DNA of 64,000 nt, taken from contig OY829649.1 of the NCBI GenBank assembly GCA_963691815.1, forward strand, positions 33,836,112 to 33,900,111, given 5' to 3'. The notes beneath the pieces are model-generated. The model did no database searches. It saw only the letters and a program-made list of their open reading frames with translations, and was not told the DNA's origin. Of the stretch, positions 37,060 to 48,529 are shown piece after piece. Positions within the stretch are counted from its first letter, which is position 1, and every line of letters begins with the position of its first letter. The stretch comes from Echiichthys vipera. Taxonomy: Eukaryota; Chordata; Actinopteri; Perciformes; Trachinidae. The translations under genes and the position numbers were made by a program.

Positions 37060-38391
37060 CAAATAATGGCCGGAGGTTTGGTCAACACCAACAAATAATG
37101 GCCGGGGGTATGGTCAACACCAACAAATAATGGCGGGGGTATGGTCAACACCTATGGTCAACACCAACAAATAATGGCCGGGGTATGGTCAACACCACCA
37201 AATAATGGCCGGAGGTATGGTCAACACCAACAAATAATGGCCGGGGTATGGTCAACACCAACAAATAATGGCCGGAGGTATGGTCAACACCACCAAATAA
37301 TGGCCGGGGTATGGTCAACACCAACAAATAATGGCGGGGGTATGGTCAACACCAACAAATAATGGCGGGGGTATGGTCAACACCAACAAATAATGGCGGG
37401 GGTATGGTCAACACCAATAAATAATGGCGGGTGTATGGTCAACACCAACAAATAATGGCGGGGGTATGGTCAACACCAACAAATAATGGCCGGAGGTATG
37501 GTCAACACCAACAAATAATGGCGGGAGGTATGGTCAACACCAACAAATAATGGCGGGAGGTATGGTCAACACCAACAAATAATGGCCGGGGTATGGTCAA
37601 CACCAATAAATAATGGCAGGGGTATGGTCAACACCAACAAATAATGGCCGGAGGTATGGTCAACACCAACAAATAATGGCCGGAGGTATGGTCAACACCA
37701 CCAAATAATGGCCGGAGGTATGGTCAACACCAACAAATAATGGCGGGAGGTATGGTCAACACCAACAAATAATGGCGGGAGGTATGGTCAACACCAACAA
37801 ATAATGGCCGGGGTATGGTCAACACCAACAAATAATGGCGGGAGGTATGGTCAACACCAACAAATAATGGCTGGAGGTATGGTCAACACCACCAAATAAT
37901 GGCCGGGGGTATGGTCAACACCAACAAATAATGGCTGGAGGTATGGTCAACACCAACAAATAATGGCCGGGGGTATGGTCAACACCACCAAATAATGGCC
38001 GGGGGTATGGTCAACACCACCAAATAATGGTCGGGGTATGGTCAACACCAACAAATAATGGCCGGGGGTATGGTCAACACCACCAAATAATGGCCGGGGG
38101 TATGGTCAACACCAACAAATAATGGCCGGGGTATGGTCAACACCACTAAATAATGGCCGGGGTATGGTCAACACCAACAAATAACGGCTGGAGGTATGGT
38201 CAACACGAACAAATAACGGCTGGAGGTATGGTCAACACCAACAAATAATGGCCGGGGTATGGTCAACACCACCAAATAATGGCCGGGGGTATGGTCAACA
38301 CCACCAAATAATGGCCGGAGGTATGGTCAACACCACCAAATAATGGCCGGAGGTATGGTCAACACCAACAAATAATGGCCGGGTATGGTAT
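37060..38391 (+). repeat. 31/32-bp minisatellite, about 42 copies (tspan15 intron 1)
   Basis: The unit is 'tatggtcaacaccaacaaat' followed by 'aatggccgggg' (31 bp) or 'aatggccggagg' (32 bp). Variants have accacc for accaac, ggcggg for ggccgg, and ctgg for ccgg. A shortened unit at about 37141-37160 repeats 'tatggtcaacacc' early. The array ends in a G13-T-G7 run (38392-38412). Frames through it are repeat artefacts. Confidence 0.95.
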
Positions 38392-38412
38392 GGGGGGGGG
38401 GGGGTGGGGGGG
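38392..38412 (+). repeat. Poly(G) tract ending the minisatellite
   Basis: G13 T G7 follows the last unit. It is a possible G-quadruplex former, and its length may be unreliable. Confidence 0.85.
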
Positions 38413-38444
38413 CATAAAAGTTTGGTATTTTGGTATTTGGTATT

Positions 38445-38560
38445 TCAACATTGTACTTAAGTACAGTACTTGAGTAAATGTACAGTACTTGGACACTTTC
38501 TACTACTTTATCTAGCTGGTCAGTTTGCTGGATCATAGTACATCACATATCAAGTCTAAC
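38445..38560. repeat. Possible hAT-type MITE fragment
   Basis: Contains 'tacttaagtacagtacttga' and 'gtaaatgtac', like the sequence at about 16300-16400 and the ends of common fish hAT MITEs. No pair of ends with an 8-bp duplication was identified. Confidence 0.35.
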
Positions 38561-38574
38561 CCTTTGTGAACGCT

Positions 38575-38930
38575 AAAAAGAAGAAGAAGAAGAAGAATTA
38601 CTTTATTTATCCCGCAACGGGGAAATAGAATTTTTTCACTCTTATTATTAATCATGTTACACACAAACAGGCCCGAAATACACATACATGCACAGACAGG
38701 ACCTATACATGCAATTAAGGAGAGATGTTAGAGCGAGGGAGCTGCCAGTGACCGGCACCCAGAGCAGTTGGGGGTTCGGTGCCTTGCTCAAAAGCACCTC
38801 GGCAGTGCCCAGGAGATTAACTGGCGCCTCTCCAGCCACCAGTCGACGCTCCATACATGGTCCACACAGGGACTTGAACCAGCGACCCTACAGTTCCCAG
38901 CCAAGTCACCTATGGACTGAGCTACTGCCG
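38575..38930 (-). mobile_element. SINE-B copy 2, full length
   Basis: On the minus strand it begins 'cggcagtagctcagtccata' (A-box region), then 'ctggttcaagtccctg' (B box), the conserved body, 'gggataaataaagtaattct' and a (TTC)n tail. It is the best full-length reference for this tRNA-derived family here. It lies in tspan15 intron 1. Confidence 0.85.
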
Positions 38931-39404
38931 TACCAAAAACAGTAAAATATCTTTAGAGTACATGTTGACATAAGAGAAATGTAGAGTGTTGTCCCACTTT
39001 TCATATTTAACTAATGCAAGGAGAATGAACAAACAGTGCTTGCTTCCCTGATATTGATTTTCAATTGGAAACGATCTGCCTCAAGAGTGGGGTCCATTTA
39101 GCTCAAGCCTTATTTACTGCTCACAACCCTCCATAAAGCATTGGCAGATCCATTTGGCTTGCATCCCACATCCAGAGTCAGCCTTCCTACATTCACTGCT
39201 GCAGTAATGAAGACAGAATGAGTAGCAGGCTTTTAGGAGAGGATCTGATAACATCCTAAAAAAACCCAACAACCTGGAACTGCGAGCTTTAGATCAGACA
39301 TCCCAGGACGTTGGAAAGATTGGGATGGATTGCAGTCTAAACGGTTAGTTGGCTAGATCCAGATGGGTTCTTCCAATGCCCACGACTGCTAAGCACTGAC
39401 ATGG

Positions 39405-39700
39405 GCAAAGACCGTCGGGGTCCGTTCTCACAACTTGATCCAATCGTCCTCGCTTACAGGAGTCGCCATCTTGTTGGACTTTGACTCTGCCTTATTTCCT
39501 CTGACCAAAAAAGGGCATGTATGTGTCGTTGGGGGGGGAGGGGCGTAAGTCCATCTGGCTGACGTTTACCTCTGAGGAGAAGTAAGAATCTGTGCGCCTA
39601 ATTTTTCATAAACTTTAACCTCCAATAAAATAAAAAGTAGCCTGGTACAAGAAAATTCACCCCGCTCAGTGTTGTCATGGAGATATGACCTAAACATACA
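39405..39700 (+). repeat. Repeat family F, copy 2
   Basis: Collinear with 20650-20990 (blocks listed there), including 'gtcgccatcttgtt' and 'tgtcatggagatatgacc'. Following sequence to about 39950 may belong to the same element but is not shared with copy 1. Confidence 0.65.
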
Positions 39701-40788
39701 GACTAGGATGTTTTTTTGTACCAGGCCTTAAACAGGTTTATTTATGCTGCGAAAATTGCGTATTTTACACGAGGGTCAATGAGAAACTGCTCTATTGTGC
39801 AAACTGCTCCTAGTGGACACTCTGAGAACTGCAGTTTTTGGCACTTCCTGATTGGATCAACCAGGAAGTCGCTGTGGTCGGGGCTTGGCAAAGACACAGG
39901 ATGCCAAAAAAAAGCCTACCCCAATATGTATGCTGTGTGTTCAAACCTGCTTTACAGTCAGGATGGCCTTTGAAGCTAGCAATTGTTATTTTGTACAAAT
40001 AATGCTAAATATTATTGCGAGTTATTTGTGGTACGATGGGAAAGATACAGTAAGATTGTAACTAACCTTGAGTTAAAAAGAGAAAAATAAAATCCACCAG
40101 CAGAACTATTCAAATCCCACCAGATGATGCTGAGTAATTCCTGAACACACCTGCAGCTTTATTCCTGTCATAAGAATCCCACTTACATGTCCTTAACCGA
40201 ACTTAACATCACAACAGCAAAGATAGCTTTAATTAGGCTTATACAGTTAGCTCGGGGCTAGAGGAGCTGTTGTCTGGTGAGCTAAGCTGGGCTGCACTGT
40301 CCTAAATTACAGCAGTGAGAGGGAGAGATAGTAGAGGAGAGGGACGGATAACATGAAAGGGACTCTGGAGCACTAATGGAATTGAACTACTGATTTTTGG
40401 GAGTCATATTCAATAATGGGTGTGTATAAATATATATTCCACAAACAGACAGTTGGGCAGATTGGAGGTGGCGCAGATTGAACATTATTCCGCCAAAATT
40501 CCTGGAGATAAAAGTGATGTACGGGTGAGACAGAGGAAGAAAACACCTGGCGAGGCTTATTCAGCATCTGATGTGGCTGATGTGGCTGTTCGATCGCAAA
40601 TGAAACCATAGCACTTGCACAAAAGACAGAAAATGATGGATCCGTGTCAATGAGTAGCTAATCTATTTAGCTGACCTGTTGGCAACTCAGGTTTAGCAAA
40701 TTGGTTAATTTGTGTTTTCTTAGATCTGTTGTGGCTTAACAAAAAAGAAAACAATGTTTTGAAGTGTGGGAAATACTGAAATACTAAG

Positions 40789-41730
40789 CTTAAAGTGAAA
40801 TTCTGGCTTACAAACATCCCAGGGTCTCTTTTGGCAAATGCCCTCATCAAATAAGCCATCGAGACAATTTTATTTGTGTAAAAACTATTAACGAAGCTAT
40901 ACGGTAAAGTCGCTAACAGCTGAATGTGGCTAGCTCGGGGCAGCACGGCGAAGGCATTCAAACGTCTTTTTTGACCACTAATCTTCTCTCCTCTCCGGTG
41001 TCACTCACAAGTCCCTCCATAAACTTCAGTTAGTCCAGAAGCTCAGCTGCCTGCATCATTACAAGGACCCCATCCATCCACCACATCACCCCTGTCCTAC
41101 AACAGCTCCACTGGCTCCCAATCAATCGCGTTGAATTGAACACATTTTTATTATTGTTGTTTGTGTTGCACTGTTTTTAACAAATGTACGGTGTCCTTGA
41201 GTGCTTAGAAAGGCGCCTATAAATAAAATGTATTGTTATTATTATTAATACTGCTGAAAATGACACCAAACCCTTTGCAGTAGCATGAGAAGAGTCCCTA
41301 CACATTAACCGAAGCACCAATGGGCTCCTTCCTTTGGGATTGACTTTTGTAATCCACTTGAATGGACTTTACTATGAGAGGAGCTGGTACAGGGGCCAGT
41401 AGGTCTTTAAAACACTCTTTTAATAAACTCTGTGGTCACTAACTACGTTGTTGGTGCTTTGGTTAATGTGTAGGGACTCTTCTCATGCTGCTGCAGAGGT
41501 TTGGTGTTATCATGAGCAGTGTTAGTGGTTAAAAAAGACGTTTAAATGCCTTCACTGTGCTGCCCCGAGCTAATCAGTGTGAGCCGCATTACATTCATTA
41601 CTGTTAGCGACTCTCCGGAATTTCTCCGTTAATAGTTGTTACAAGAAAACAATTATCTCAATGGCTTATTTGATGAGTGTATCTGCCGAAAAAGACGAAA
41701 AAGGGATGATTTTACGCCAAAATTTCACTT
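40789..41730. mobile_element. Long fold-back (inverted-repeat) element
   Basis: The left arm (40789-40982 plus 41255-41325) and right arm (about 41445-41730) are inverted copies over roughly 270 bp. Paired blocks include 'cttaaagtgaaatt', 'catcaaataagccat', 'gctcggggcagcac', 'aacgtctttttt', 'gcatgagaagagtccctaca' and 'cattaacc'. About 120 bp of loop separates the arms. A LINE fragment interrupts the left arm only. It lies in tspan15 intron 1. Confidence 0.78.
40983..41254 (+). mobile_element. LINE fragment inserted in the fold-back left arm
   Basis: It resembles 27255-27880: 'cctccataaacttca', 'agctgcctgcatcattac', 'ccatccaccacatcacccct', 'ctccactggctccca', then 'tacggtgtccttg' and an 'aataaaatgtattgttatta' tail. 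The middle (about 300 bp) is deleted relative to that copy. The right arm reads straight through the equivalent site, serving as an empty-site control. Confidence 0.72.
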
Positions 41731-42149
41731 GAATGTGACATTTGCTTGATTCTGCCTCACTTTGGCTGTCCCATTCAAGAAGGTCTTAAACGTTACGGAG
41801 AAAGGCCAAACACTGTTCATCTGAATGCAATTCCCACATTTCCATGAGACAGAGCTGGACAAAAACCGGGCAAAATATCTCTTTAACACACCAAATCTAG
41901 ATTCTCCCCAATCTTGTGTAACCATCGAAATTTAACAGTGTAGAAAGGGAAAACTTCACTGAAATACATTTCTGTTTGATGGCTCATCTTATTCCAAGTT
42001 AATCAGAATCATCTGAACACGTCAGGACCGGGATTTCACCAGAGCTTAAAGATAATATTCTGTCTATGCAAGAAAAGCTTTACCCGTTTGCATGGTTAGG
42101 ATATCACTTTGGATAGAAGGCATCATATGTATGCATCAACTTTATACAT

Positions 42150-42580
42150 TTGAGTTGTTTGTGCTTTGTCGTCTCTCAGGTCTCTGCTGATCGTGGTGGT
42201 GCCTGCTGCCGTGGTCGTGCATGACGCTTCCTGCTGCTATTATAATCTGTAACCTTAGCTGTGCTTGTTTCTACTATTCTGCTGTATTAATAAGTCATAT
42301 TCACATTACTATAGATATTATTATGGTCACTGGAAGTGTGTCTGTCTCTGTCTGTGTCTCTCTCTGTCCGTCTGTCCGTCCAGATGTCCGTCCTCCACAG
42401 AGTTGGGTCTGTCTGACGTTCCTGTCTGTTATAGTGAAGGTTTGCGTTGCCACCGTACTCTACGGGGGAATTGTTGGGTCTCTGTAAATCATGAATAAGT
42501 CATAGAGTGTGGTCTTTACCTACTCTGTAAAGTGTCCTGAGATAACTTTTGACATGATTTGGCACTATTAATACAATTCA
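42150..42580 (+). repeat. Repeat family C, second long copy (intron 1)
   Basis: Matches 31546-32100 across body and tail, with a shorter central (TCTG)n run and without the 48-bp duplication. Confidence 0.7.
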
Positions 42581-43454
42581 ATTTAGGATTTACTGTAAGT
42601 AGCATATTTAATTTCAATCCTAATATGAACCATACATTATTTAATGACTGACAAAAGCGCCTTTCAGCCTGCTCCTATTTTCTGTCGCCAAAAACAATTT
42701 ACTCACGTTATCATCCCTTTAACTGGATCCAACGCCCTGCACCACCGTGCTGTTTGCACACTGTCAGTGATCGTTGTGCATCATCTCCAAACCAAATGCA
42801 ATAATACATACATATTACTTTATTATTGGGTTGCCTCAAATTATTGCATGAACAAAATGTAAAAAAAAATAATAATCTAGGAGCATGCATGATGTATATC
42901 TTGCTAGCTAACCCCTCACCAGCTAGCTACCGTCCAGAAAACCCCCACACCAAAGCCCGTTAGAAAACATGACAACTTAATCTGAATCGCTCACCAACAA
43001 AAACACAAAGTCGTAATCCTAATTTATCATATTATTTTCTCATCATTATAGTCTCGTGGTTAATACGGCGGGCATTCCTATCCAATTTACAGCTATTAAC
43101 CTCAATAAAATCTAATAATATCATGACTCACGGTGCAACGCTATCCAGGTGAAAGTGCACTAGCATTTGACGCGAATCCGTGTTTTAAATCAAAAATTGT
43201 AACCATAAGAGACGTGGTGGTTGTTCGGGGTGTATGCCGATTTGTTCAGTAGATGATATAGATTCACAATATGCCTGTTGTTATGTTATAAAAGGTGTTA
43301 ACTCGCCTACAGAAGAGATCACATTAAAATGCCTGTTTTATGAATGGAGTCTGGTGAGATGCTAATGGGTGGTTCGCATCCACTCAGTTAGCAGACACAG
43401 CTACAGCTCAAACTTACCATATACACATTTGTAATAAATGGATCATAAACTTAC

Positions 43455-43550
43455 CGAGAAGAGCATTGAGTAGATGTTTAAGGTGAATTTGATGAAGTAG
43501 TAGAAGTGGTTAGTTTTCCTCAATTCAGAGTAGGACGGCATGGTTGACAT
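43455..43550 (-). CDS. tspan15: tspan15 exon 1 with start codon
   Basis: Two in-frame ATGs occur, at 43550-43548 and 43541-43539. The second has the better context (aaccATGCC) and would begin MPSYSELRKTNHFYYFIKFT, as TSPAN15 begins MP..., so the likely CDS start is 43541 (29 codons). The segment NIYSMLFS begins TM1. The donor is TCTCG|gtaagt, phase 0 with exon 2. Confidence 0.82.
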
Positions 43551-43760
43551 CAGCAACGCTAGCTAACGAGCTAGCTAGCTATCCTCCGTTTTAATCAGGC
43601 GATATCAAAATAATAATAACATTAAATATTTTTTAATGAAATGGAAAACGCTTTTAAGAGAGCTAACTGTATTTTAAATATGTAGCAGCCCTCATTTCTC
43701 ACATACTATTGTGGGTAGCAACCGAAACAACACCACTTCCGTTAGTTCAGGCTTTGTTTT
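43551..43760 (-). promoter_or_regulatory. Probable tspan15 promoter and 5' UTR
   Basis: On the minus strand, 'aacggaagtggtg' (about 43734-43746) is an ETS-type CGGAAGT motif about 190 bp upstream of the start codon. No TATA box is obvious. The assignment rests only on position and this motif. Confidence 0.4.
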
Positions 43761-43942
43761 GACTACATTCTTAAAGGGGCAGTGCGCACTTTCTTCCCTT
43801 TAATTGGATTTTAGCAGCAACAGTTAATTAGTGACACATGTTTGTGTTTATTTTCAGCTCTAAACTTGTAACATGTATTATCTTACACTGTTTATGCACA
43901 TGAAACACTAACACATAACAATATAAACCAAATGAAATATTT

Positions 43943-44021
43943 AGAAGAAGAAGAAGAAGAATTGCTTTATATATCCCGCAAGGGGAAATTCAATTTTTTC
44001 AATCTGTTATTATTATACATG

Positions 44022-44120
<99 letters not shown>

Positions 44121-44412
44121 ACCGAAATCAACACACATGCACAAACAGGACCTATATACATGCATGATGTTGCATCTCTCCATTAGTTGCATGCCCCCCC
44201 AGAGCGAGGGGGCTGCCAATGGATCGGCGCCCCAGGCAATTGGGGGTTCGGTGCCTCAGGGCTTGCTCAACAGCACTTCGGCAGTGCCCAGGAGATGAAC
44301 TGGCACCTCTCCAGCCACCAGTCCACACTCCGTTCATGGTCCACACAGGGACTCAAACCGGTGACCCCCCGGTTCCCAGCCGAGTCACCTATGGCCTGAG
44401 CTACTCCCTGCT
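43943..44412 (-). mobile_element. SINE-B copy 3 with expanded AC array
   Basis: It has a (GAA)n end at 43943, the 'tatatcccgcaaggggaaat' tail region, an (AC)n array at 44024-44118, the conserved body, and a head with 'ggtgaccccccggttcccag' and 'gagctactcc'. It is full length apart from small changes. The AC run lies where copy 2 has only a few repeats. Confidence 0.83.
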
Positions 44413-45376
44413 ACTCTCCTGCCACCTCCCATTTAAAAGTTTGATGTATTTTGAATTCATCAGTTTCTGTAACAGCAAAACAGGAGTAAATACGGAAAAA
44501 AACACAATTATGACAAACAAATACTAATAAAATATCATGAAAGTTCAGTGACTTTTCTAAACAAACTGGTTCAAAGTACAAAATAACAATAGCTTAAAGA
44601 TAAACAGCCATCGAGCTTTGTTAAAGTAATGCAATTCTTGTTGCAACAGAATACACACATAGGTTAAAATATACTTAAAAGACATAAAAACATGCCTCTG
44701 ACAAGTAACGTAGAGGAATGAGTTACTGAGACAGGTGTAATGCATTACTTCACTCAGTGCACAGCTAATCCCTCTTGCCTCAGGTTGCATCAGTTGTTGC
44801 CACCCCTTGTTGGATATATTTGGCACGCTTATGACATTACTGATGATTTCACAAATAGGTTTACACACTTGCAAAGCTGGCCGTGTGTTCACCCGACTAA
44901 TTATCAGTACATGTGTTTACTCTTCTGAGATTCCCACCTTTAGAAGACAGCTCATGTCCTTGTGTTTATTGGAACACGCAGCTTTATCTGGAGAGAGGTA
45001 CATTTACACAACTGTTGCTCCAATTTCAGGTGATGTGCAACCTCACCTGCTGTAAACACCTCACTGTGTGTGTTGCAGAGCTAGCTGTGAGCCGTGTCAG
45101 TCATCAGGTTACATGTGATGAGTCACTGGAGTCCTTCAACCAATGTTATCCTCTTTCTGTGTCAACATCCTCATTTGTTATGTCACCTGTCTCCTGACCC
45201 CTGACCTTACAGTGGGACGTTTTCATGAGCAGAATATTATGTTACGCAGAGATTGCTGCTTGTCCCATATAATCATGAACAAGTGTGCAAAGAAAGGAAG
45301 GAATGATCAAGTCCTGTTTCGTTGTATCTGCTTCTATAAATCATCAAATTTATTAAGTTGAAGGAATTAAATCCAT
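44413..45376. other. Intergenic stretch, nothing recognised
   Basis: The open frames here carry no recognisable motif and no splice signals that connect them. Confidence 0.45.
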
Positions 45377-45674
45377 CACGGTGGTGTAGCGGTTAGCACT
45401 GTCGCCTCACAGCGAAAAGGTTCCGGGTTCTCCGGTTTCCTCCCACAGTCCAAAGACGTGCAGGTGTTCGGTTCATTGATGACTCTAAATCACCCGTAGG
45501 TGTGAATGGTTGTCTGTCTCTGTTCGTCTCTATGTGTCCTGTGATAGACTGGCGTCCTGTCCAGGGTGGACCCCGCCTCACGCCCGATGTCAGCTGGGAT
45601 CGGCTCCAGCCCCCCCCCCCCGAGACCCCGACCCCGGGATAAGCGGTTGAAGATGAATGATGAAGATGAATGAA
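45377..45674 (+). mobile_element. SINE-A copy 4 with internal deletion
   Basis: It has the tRNA-like head 'gtagcggttagcactgtcgc', then jumps from the B-box region to 'gggttctccggtttcctccc', so about 70 bp are missing. It ends 'gaagatgaatgatgaagatg'. Confidence 0.8.
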
Positions 45675-45784
45675 CCTCTGTGCACATTCGGAGGATCATT
45701 GGGATGTCAGCAGCAGCTCATCAAAGAGTTTCACATTTTTCACAAATAATTGAGTTCGTTCAGGTTTTCATTTATGAGGTAGGG

Positions 45785-45985
45785 CAACATTTAGGCGAAG
45801 CAATTAAAAGCCAATCAGTGGAAAGGTCAGATATAAGATTTGAAATTCAGAAATGTTGCCTTTCGTTCCCTCAGGGTCGTCGGGCAACTTTGCATGGACT
45901 GGATTGACTTTAAATTCAGGAACCCGCCTCATATCTTGTGTTAAGTCATCTGAAACCAGCCCTTCCTCCGCCAGCTCCTTTTCAC
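45785..45985 (-). other. Unrecognised open segment
   Basis: A minus-strand frame ending near 45804 reads CEKELAEEGLVSDDL...VPEFKVNPVHAKLPDDPEG. It looks protein-like in composition but no domain is recognised and no clear acceptor was found. It could be an old transposon or exon relic. Confidence 0.2.
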
Positions 45986-45989
45986 AGTC

Positions 45990-46077
<88 letters not shown>

Positions 46078-46253
46078 CACAAACAGGACCTATATACATG
46101 CAATTAATGGAGAGATGTTAGAGCGAGGGGGCTGCCAATGGATCGGCGCCCCCGAGCAATTGAGGGTTCGGTGCCTTGCTCAACAGCACCTCGGCAGTGC
46201 TCAGGAGATGAACTGGCAACTCTCCAGCCACCAGTCCACGCTCCATTCATGGT

Positions 46254-46256
<3 letters not shown>
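45986..46256 (-). mobile_element. SINE-B copy 4, truncated at both ends, with AC arrays
   Basis: The body from 'acaaacaggacctatataca' to 'ccattcatggtccaca' matches copies 2 and 3. AC runs flank it: 45991-46075 where copy 3 has its array, and 46254-46312 grown from the 'ccacaca' next to the B box. The A- and B-box region and the TTC tail are missing. Confidence 0.78.

Positions 46257-46312
<56 letters not shown>
46254..46312 (+). repeat. (AC)n microsatellite at the truncated SINE-B head
   Basis: Pure AC run of about 59 bp starting from the SINE's own 'ggtccacaca'. Confidence 0.95.
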
Positions 46313-46313
<1 letters not shown>

Positions 46314-46862
46314 CCTTTTGTGATCACTATAAGCTCTGGGGCCATATATTATTTTCCACTAGCATGTGATTTGAAATGGCCTTTATGTTAAGATACACGT
46401 AATGACGCCTATCACTGCTCTTATTTGACCAAACGAGTGCGTTTCTGCTCCTTTAGATATCTGATTGCTTTATTCCCATTGCAGACCGACAGCAATGCTA
46501 ATGCGATCGGTTCTATAGAAACCACTTCAGGACTGTGCCGCCCCTTTGATGATGTGTTTCTGTCATCACACTAGGCTCTATGGGATGCATTTTACTTCAC
46601 CTGAGATGAGGAGCTGAAGGCAGCGGTGGGAAGTGCTAAACTATTCTGTCAAAAGGGATCATTTCCAGCCCAGAACAGCACAGACAGTCCATTATTAACA
46701 GGCCACAGGGAAGATACTGCTGAAAAAACGAAATCAAAAAACAAATCTCAATCAGGCGTTTATTAGCATCCATCATCACAAATAGTTTCAACAGCTTTAG
46801 TTGTTAGCAAAAAGGGGACTAACCACAGTCTTTGTTGTACAGTACTAAAGATAAAATTAAGC

Positions 46863-47174
46863 TAAAACAGGCTGGGGGCGACACGGTGGTGTAGTGGTTA
46901 GCACTGTCGCCTCACAGCGAGAGGGTTGAAATCCCTTCTGTGTGGAGTTTGCATGTTCTCCCCGTGTCTGCGTGGGTTTTCTCCGGGTTCTCCGGTTTCC
47001 TCCCACAGTCCAAAGACGTGCAGGTGTTCGGTTCATTGATGACTCTAAATCACCCGTAGGTGTGAATGGTTGTCTGTCTCTGTTCGTCTCTATGTGTCCT
47101 GTGATAGACTGGCGTCCTGTCCAGGGTGGACCCCGCCTCACGACCGATGTCAGCTGAATAAATAAAACAGGCTG
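46863..47174 (+). mobile_element. SINE-A copy 5 with perfect 12-bp target duplication
   Basis: It is flanked by TAAAACAGGCTG at 46863-46874 and 47163-47174. The head 'gtagtggttagcactgtcgc' is intact. The 3' part stops at 'gatgtcagctgaataaa', so the usual tail is lacking although the duplication is intact. It directly supports retroposition of the family. Confidence 0.88.
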
Positions 47175-47579
47175 AGCTGGGGGAGGGTCAACAAAAGAGG
47201 ACCAAGAGTCTATTAGTATGAGGGAAATGGCTAATTGCAGCGGGCCGTGCTGCTTCTTCCCTGCGTGTGGCAAAGCCGAAAGGTCACGGCAAGGACTGCT
47301 GTCGCTGGTCATCGATTCAGGGCTGGTCAGTCCAACACTTCTCAATCTGGTGACTCTGCGATCCAACAGCTGCTCAGGACCGTGCTGCACCCCAGAAACA
47401 GACCCAGCCGTCTCAAGCAGACACCAGCAGCACCCACACTACACACTGTACACTGGAGGACGACGAGCAAAATGGCTGACAAACATTTCACCAGAGTTTG
47501 TCCCACATATTCATCAACCCACATGGTTCTATAGTTTAGCAGGGAAAGCAAGGACACAGTCAACACAGCTCTGCACACA

Positions 47580-47935
47580 GCCCTGACACACCGGGATCAG
47601 GTAAACTCCCATGTAAAAGTGCTGTTTGTGGATTTCAGCGCAGCCTTTAATACACTTATCCTCTGAAAACTGGTTCAAAAACTGAGCAACCTAGGCCGTT
47701 CACTGTGCACATTGATACTGCACTGAACAGACAGGATGGGACTCTGATCCCGAACACCGACACACCACAGGGGTGTGTCCTCAGCCCCCTCCTCTACTCC
47801 CTCTTCACCCATGACTGCTCCCCCATCCATCCCACCAACACCATCGTCAAATTTGCTGATGATGCCACCGTAGTAGGACTAATAACGGACAACAACGATC
47901 AATATGGTGTTCTCTCAATAACCTGGGCTTAACTG
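47580..47935 (+). mobile_element. LINE reverse transcriptase core fragment
   Basis: Broken frames read 'VLFVDFSAAFNT' then, after stops, 'TPQGCVLSPLLYSLFT' and 'IVKFADDATVVGLI'. FADD is the catalytic motif of LINE reverse transcriptases. Stops and a frame change make it inactive. Confidence 0.75.
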
Positions 47936-48219
47936 CAGCCCACTCTCTCTGGATATCACCTGTTCTCCCCCGGCCCTCTGGGAAAAAAGACACTGAACAA
48001 TCAAAACTGAAGAATTGTAGAATGATTTCTTTCCACTAGCAGGAAAATGCACACACCCTCCTCCCCTCCGTCCCCCCACTCTCTAATAACTTAACTAAAT
48101 GTGCAATAACCCCCTAACCCTCCACTTACGTGCACTTTTTTATACAGTAACACCTCATTCATTGTAAAAAAAAATGTAATTTTCATGTTTAATTTTACAT
48201 TTTATATTTATATTTTATG

Positions 48220-48521
48220 GGGCGACTTCTGCCTTCTGTGTGGAGTTTGCATGTTGTCCCCGTGTCTGCGTGGGTTCTGTCCAGGTTCTCCGGTTTCCTC
48301 CCACAGGAAGTGTGAAGTCCAAATGACGCGCACGTGTTAGGTTAATTGACGACTCTAAATCACCCGTAGGTGTGAATGGTTGTCTGTCTCTGTTCGTCTC
48401 TATGTGTCCTGTGATAGACTGGCGTCCTGTCCAGGGTGGACCCCGACTCACGCCCGATGTCAGCTGGGATCGGCTCCAGCCCCCCCGCGACCCTGACAGG
48501 GACAAGCGGTTAAGATGGATT
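48220..48521 (+). mobile_element. SINE-A copy 6, head truncated
   Basis: It runs from 'gacttctgccttctgtgtgg' to 'gacaagcggttaagatggat'. A short insertion ('aggaagtgtgaagtcc') disrupts the 'cccacagtccaaagac' block. Confidence 0.78.
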
Positions 48522-48529
48522 TATATTTT

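Noticed and set aside
37060..38391. CRISPR-like array (31-32 bp repeats)
   Set aside because: The repeats are directly adjacent without unique spacers and the genome is vertebrate; it is a minisatellite. The same applies to 9460-9972.
38860..38930. tRNA gene
   Set aside because: A- and B-box-like sequence is present but it is the head of SINE-B, with no paired acceptor stem; same for the SINE-A heads and 19155-19240.
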